Of a stretch of 64,000 nucleotides of DNA, positions 60,962 to 64,000 are shown piece after piece. Source of the stretch: Agromyces allii (GTDB lineage: Bacteria; Actinomycetota; Actinomycetes; Actinomycetales; Microbacteriaceae). The notes beneath the pieces were generated by a model. That model was not told the DNA's origin and made no database searches. It saw only the letters and a list, made by a program, of their open reading frames with translations. Position 1 is the stretch's first letter, and the number at the start of each line of letters is the position of its first letter. The stretch lies in contig NZ_WBIN01000008.1 in the NCBI RefSeq assembly GCF_009749385.1, forward strand, positions 238,790 through 302,789, written 5' to 3'. Position numbers and translations under genes: made by a program.

Positions 60962-63622
60962 CTACGCCGCCAGCGGCAGCTCCACGGTCGCCCGGGGAAC
61001 CGGCACGACCACGAACGAGTCGCCAGTGGCATCCGCTCGCACGCCCTCGCCGTCGCCCAGCGCACCGCTCACGAGCAGGTCGCTGATGCGGTCGTCGATC
61101 TCGCGCTGGATCACGCGGCGCAGCGGTCGGGCACCGTACTCGGGCTCGTAGCCGCGCTCCGCGAGGAGCGCCACCGCGGCATCCGTCACCTCGAAGGCGA
61201 TCTCGCGAGCCGCGAGGCGAGCCGACGTCGCACCCAGCAGGAGGCGCACGATCTGCGCGAGCTGCGGCTGGTCGAGCTTCTGGAACAGCACGATCTCGTC
61301 GATGCGGTTCAGGAACTCGGGGCGCATGGCCTCGCGCACCTTGCCCATGACGCGCTGGCGCACGTCGTTCATCGACGAGAAGCCGTTGGCTGCGGCATCC
61401 GTCGACGCGACGAACCCGAGCGCACCCGAGCGCGACGCGAGGAACTCCGAACCGAGGTTCGAGGTCATCACGATCACCGTGTTGCGGAAGTCGACCGTGC
61501 GGCCCTGGCCGTCGGTCAGACGACCGTCGTCGAGCACCTGCAGCAGCAGGTTGAACACGTCGGGGTGCGCCTTCTCGATCTCGTCGAACAGCACGATCGA
61601 GTACGGGTTGCGCCGCACGCGCTCGGTGAGCTGCCCGGCCTCGTCGTAGCCGACGTATCCGGGAGGGGCGCCGACGAGGCGCGACACCGTGTGCCGCTCG
61701 CCGAACTCGCTCATGTCGAAGCGCATGACGGATGTCTCGTCGTCGAACAGGCTCGACGCGAGCGCCTTCGCCAGCTCGGTCTTGCCGACACCCGTCGGCC
61801 CGAGGAACAGGAACGAACCCACCGGGCGACGCGCGTCGCCCATGCCGGTGCGACTGCGGCGAACGGCCTTCGCGACCGCGGTGACCGCGTCGTCCTGGCC
61901 GATGACGCGCGCGTGCAGCTCGCCCTCGAGGTCGCCGAGCCGCTCGCGCTCGGTCTCGGTGAGGCGGTTCACCGGAATGCCGGTGGCCCGCGAGATCACG
62001 GCGGCGATCTGCGCCTCGTCGATGGTCGTCGCAGACCGCTGGTTGAGGAGGCCGCTCGCGGCCGTCTCGAAACCAAGGTCGTCGCCGCTGGTCTCGATAC
62101 GGCGCTGCGCGCCTACTCGACCGGCGGACGTCACCTCGTCGAGCTTGGCCTGCACCTTGGCGATCTCGTCGCGGATGCGCGAGGCCTCCTCGTAGTGCTC
62201 GGCCCCGACGGCGGCGTTCTTGTCGGCCTCGAGCTCGCCCAGGCGCGCGATGAGCGCGGAGACATCCGTCTTCACGCCGAGCCGAAGGCGCAGTCGCGCG
62301 CCGGCCTGGTCGATCAGGTCGATCGCCTTGTCGGGCAGCACGCGGTCGCTGAGGTACCGCGCACTGAGCTCGACGGAGGCGCGAAGCGCGGCATCCGTGT
62401 ACTCCACACCGTGGTGCTGCTCGTAGGCGGGCTTCAGGCCGTGCAGGATCAGCACGGCGTCTTCGATGGAGGGCTCGCCGACGCGCACCGGCTGGAACCG
62501 GCGCTCGAGGGCGGGGTCCTTCTCGATGACCCGGTACTCCTTGAGCGTGGTGGCGCCCACGAGGTGCAGGTCGCCACGTGCGAGGCGCGGCTTCAGGATG
62601 TTGCCCGCGTCGGTGCCGCCATCACCCGAGCCGCCCGCGCCGACGACCGTGTGGATCTCGTCGATGAAGATGATCAGCTCGCCCTTGTTGGCGGTGATCT
62701 CGTCCATCGTCTTCGTGAGGCGCTCCTCGAAGTCGCCGCGGTAGCGCGTGCCGGCGAGCATGCCCGGCAGGTCGAGCGAGATCACGCGCTTGCCGAGCAG
62801 CGCCTCGGGCACCTGCTCCTCGACGATCGCGCGGGCGAGGCCCTCGACGATCGCCGTCTTGCCGACGCCGGCCTCGCCGACGAGCACCGGGTTGTTCTTG
62901 GTGCGGCGGCTGAGGATCTCGATGGTCTGCTCGATCTCGTCGACGCGCCCGATCACGGGGTCGAGCTCGCCGTTCTCGGCCAGCTCGGTGAGGTCGGTGC
63001 CGAACTTATCGAGCATGGGGGTCGCGGATGCCGCGGCGTCGCCGCTGCCGTATCCCTCACCCTGGTCGGGGTCGCCGTCTCCGTCGAACCCGGCCTCGAC
63101 CGTCTCGCGGATCTGCTGCGTCAGCGCCTCGGCCGTGACGCCGGCGCGCGCGAGCACCTGCCCGGCGGGGGCGTCCTGTCCGAGCACGAGCGCGAAGAAG
63201 AGGTGCTCCGGGTCGATGTAGGTCGAGCCGGCCGAGCGTGCCACCTGGTAGCTGTGGAACAGTGCACGGCTCGCGCTCGGGGTGATCGTCGCGGCGTTGA
63301 TGTCGGCGACATCGGATGCCGCGGGCAGGCGCGCCTCGGTCGCGGTGATGAGCCGCTCGGGCGCGACGCCGATGCGGGCGATGGCCTGCTTGACGCTGTC
63401 GTCCTCCACGATGACGCGCAGGATGTGCAGGGCGTCGAGCTCGGTCTGGCCGCGCTCGAGGGCGAAGCGTCCGGCGCGCTGCAGGATGCTCTGCGTGCGG
63501 GCGGTCAGGAACCGGCTGAGGTCGATCGACCGAGCCTGGCGAGCCTGCTCACCCGCGAGGTACCGGCTCAGAAACTCGTCGAACGAGCTCGCACCGGCTT
63601 CGGGGTTGAAGTCTTCGGGCAC
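60962..63622 (-). CDS. ClpC-type AAA+ unfoldase (Clp ATP-binding subunit)
   Basis: An 886-residue Hsp100 protein. A double Clp N-domain (about 40-180) is followed by D1 with Walker A GEAGVGKT (about 250-257), Walker [10 protein letters not shown], a short coiled middle segment (about 455-500) like the ClpC UVR region rather than the long ClpB M-domain, and D2 with GPTGVGKT (about 609-616). ALGF in D2 fits the ClpP-docking loop. Residues about 501-512 ([12 protein letters not shown]) are encoded by an inserted genomic repeat. GTG 63622 follows AGGAGG; TTG 63625 is the alternative. A HAIR operator upstream suggests HspR heat-shock control. Confidence 0.92.
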   Translation of the reverse strand: MPEDFNPEAGASSFDEFLSRYLAGEQARQARSIDLSRFLTARTQSILQRAGRFALERGQTELDALHILRVIVEDDSVKQAIARIGVAPERLITATEARLPAASDVADINAATITPSASRALFHSYQVARSAGSTYIDPEHLFFALVLGQDAPAGQVLARAGVTAEALTQQIRETVEAGFDGDGDPDQGEGYGSGDAAASATPMLDKFGTDLTELAENGELDPVIGRVDEIEQTIEILSRRTKNNPVLVGEAGVGKTAIVEGLARAIVEEQVPEALLGKRVISLDLPGMLAGTRYRGDFEERLTKTMDEITANKGELIIFIDEIHTVVGAGGSGDGGTDAGNILKPRLARGDLHLVGATTLKEYRVIEKDPALERRFQPVRVGEPSIEDAVLILHGLKPAYEQHHGVEYTDAALRASVELSARYLSDRVLPDKAIDLIDQAGARLRLRLGVKTDVSALIARLGELEADKNAAVGAEHYEEASRIRDEIAKVQAKLDEVTSAGRVGAQRRIETSGDDLGFETAASGLLNQRSATTIDEAQIAAVISRATGIPVNRLTETERERLGDLEGELHARVIGQDDAVTAVAKAVRRSRTGMGDARRPVGSFLFLGPTGVGKTELAKALASSLFDDETSVMRFDMSEFGERHTVSRLVGAPPGYVGYDEAGQLTERVRRNPYSIVLFDEIEKAHPDVFNLLLQVLDDGRLTDGQGRTVDFRNTVIVMTSNLGSEFLASRSGALGFVASTDAAANGFSSMNDVRQRVMGKVREAMRPEFLNRIDEIVLFQKLDQPQLAQIVRLLLGATSARLAAREIAFEVTDAAVALLAERGYEPEYGARPLRRVIQREIDDRISDLLVSGALGDGEGVRADATGDSFVVVPVPRATVELPLAA
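62090..62124. repeat. TACTCGACCGG / GGTCTCGATAC repeat inside the clp coding sequence
   Basis: GGTCTCGATAC begins at 62090 and CTACTCGACCGG ends at 62124. The leftward frame reads through it as [11 protein letters not shown]; its TAG triplet is out of frame. Confidence 0.85.
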
Positions 63623-63636
63623 CAATCCTCCTGGAA

Positions 63637-63657
63637 CTTGAGTGGCGTACGCTCAAG
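63637..63657. promoter_or_regulatory. HAIR element (HspR operator)
   Basis: CTTGAGT-N7-GCTCAAG differs from the consensus CTTGAGT-N7-ACTCAAG at one base. It lies 15-35 bp upstream of the clp start. In Streptomyces HspR uses this site at dnaK, clpB and lon. Confidence 0.88.
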
Positions 63658-63896
63658 TTCAACGCGGACGGGGCGCGATTATTCCGATCGCTCGCCAAGC
63701 TCATCCGCAGACCGCGCCGCCTTGCGGGCCCCGCCCGTGCCAAGGTGCCCGATCTACCCCTACGGCGACCCCTTAACTTTCCTCGGCCACTTGCGACCAC
63801 GTGCCAGAGACCGGCGAGCACTCGAGTTGGAGGATGTTTGCGCTACTCAATGCCGAACCAGAGCCCTCGATCACTGAATCGGCCTGACTTTCGTTC
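63658..63896. other. Gap between clp promoter and IS end; possible interrupted ORF
   Basis: This 239-bp stretch holds the clp upstream region and then sequence of visibly lower GC (from about 63770). A GTG at 63801 opens a 28-codon frame (VPETGEHSSWRMFALL at the start) that closes at 63887, inside the presumed IS terminus, which may mean a gene was cut by the insertion. There is no Shine-Dalgarno at the GTG. TGAATCGGCC at 63875 is a candidate IS end. Confidence 0.3.
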
Positions 63897-64000
63897 CTAT
63901 CGGTTTGCTTGTCCGGCAGGTGCCGGTTGGGCTGATTCCAGGTCAGCGTAGTACTCCTGCTCGACCTCGATCGGGGTACGCATGTCGAGCTCGCCGTGCA
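63897..64000 (-). mobile_element. 3' end of an IS3-family transposase (OrfB)
   Basis: The last 34 codons and TAG stop of a leftward gene that continues past the window. The translation HGELDMRTPIEVEQEYY is the standard C-terminal end of IS3-type integrase-like transposases (HGxLxxRTPxEVExxYY). The coding sequence has less GC at third positions than its neighbours, fitting foreign origin. The element's other end lies outside. Confidence 0.85.

Noticed and set aside
59771..63877. A 1368-codon plus-strand frame opposite the membrane protein and clp genes
   Set aside because: Shadow of the clp gene; composition is that of antisense high-GC DNA and no motif is seen.
1..64000. tRNA or rRNA genes, riboswitches
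   Set aside because: I found no cloverleaf with GGTTCRA loop and acceptor pairing, no rRNA core sequences and no known riboswitch core. A covariance search was not possible, so absence is not proven.

Overview
The window looks like chromosome of a high-GC Gram-positive actinobacterium, most likely Microbacteriaceae (Agromyces-like). The reasons are a GC content judged by eye near 70% or more, dense short intergenic gaps, the typical gene families (EI24, DUF2306, YhgE/MMPL, CshA-type LPXTG protein, LigB, HspR-type HAIR operator), and several copies of a TACTCGACCGG/GGTCTCGATAC repeat that I recall from that family. About 57 protein genes are supported. I saw no rRNA, tRNA or CRISPR. The only mobile element is the tail of an IS3-like transposase at the right edge.

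Layout. 1-14430 is a patchwork of small housekeeping and accessory genes: alpha/beta hydrolases, a cytochrome b-type membrane protein, a TetR/hydrolase divergent pair with clear operators, a phosphatase, VOC proteins, ATP-dependent DNA ligase LigB, a Tat lipoprotein of the intradiol dioxygenase family, a Nudix hydrolase and an EEP-family protein. 14588-19704 is a translationally coupled MMPL exporter and YhgE/Pip-like membrane protein; the MMPL carries an unusual C-terminal domain resembling an ABC ATPase that has lost its P-loop. 19831-27734 holds an esterase/DUF1801 pair, a large LPXTG-anchored protein with six CshA-type repeats, a DUF2306 protein and a two-component system. 27787-35280 holds a VOC protein, an 827-residue membrane lipoprotein of unknown function, another DUF2306 protein, an amidase/TetR divergent pair and a methyltransferase.

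35367-42660 is a rearranged segment. It contains an ATPase regulator with an N-terminal LuxR-type HTH, a protein with two hydrolase domains, an 83-codon chimeric ORF, a secreted repeat protein, a carboxylesterase and a SnoaL-like gene. The chimeric ORF joins a perfect 222-bp copy of the SnoaL-like gene's 5' end to a diverged copy of the regulator's 3' end.

44945-55279 is a coherent sugar-utilisation locus. A GH36 alpha-galactosidase, a solute-binding lipoprotein, two ABC permeases and a LacI repressor form one leftward operon. Divergent from it is a 1194-residue secreted clan GH-A glycoside hydrolase with carbohydrate-binding modules. The intergenic region has two recognisable promoters and three near-identical LacI-type operators. 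The secreted enzyme would cut a galactose-containing glycan, the ABC importer take up the product (its ATPase is not in the window), and the cytoplasmic alpha-galactosidase finish degradation.

55443-64000 has a DUF427 protein, a FosX-like fosfomycin hydrolase, two CPBP membrane protease paralogs, an MBL-fold hydrolase, a ClpC-type unfoldase under a HAIR (HspR) operator, and the IS end. Two large related hairpins close the second CPBP gene and the clp gene. A pervasive feature is a TANNNT box 6-7 nt upstream of many start codons, i.e. leaderless transcription, and it decides several starts given below.
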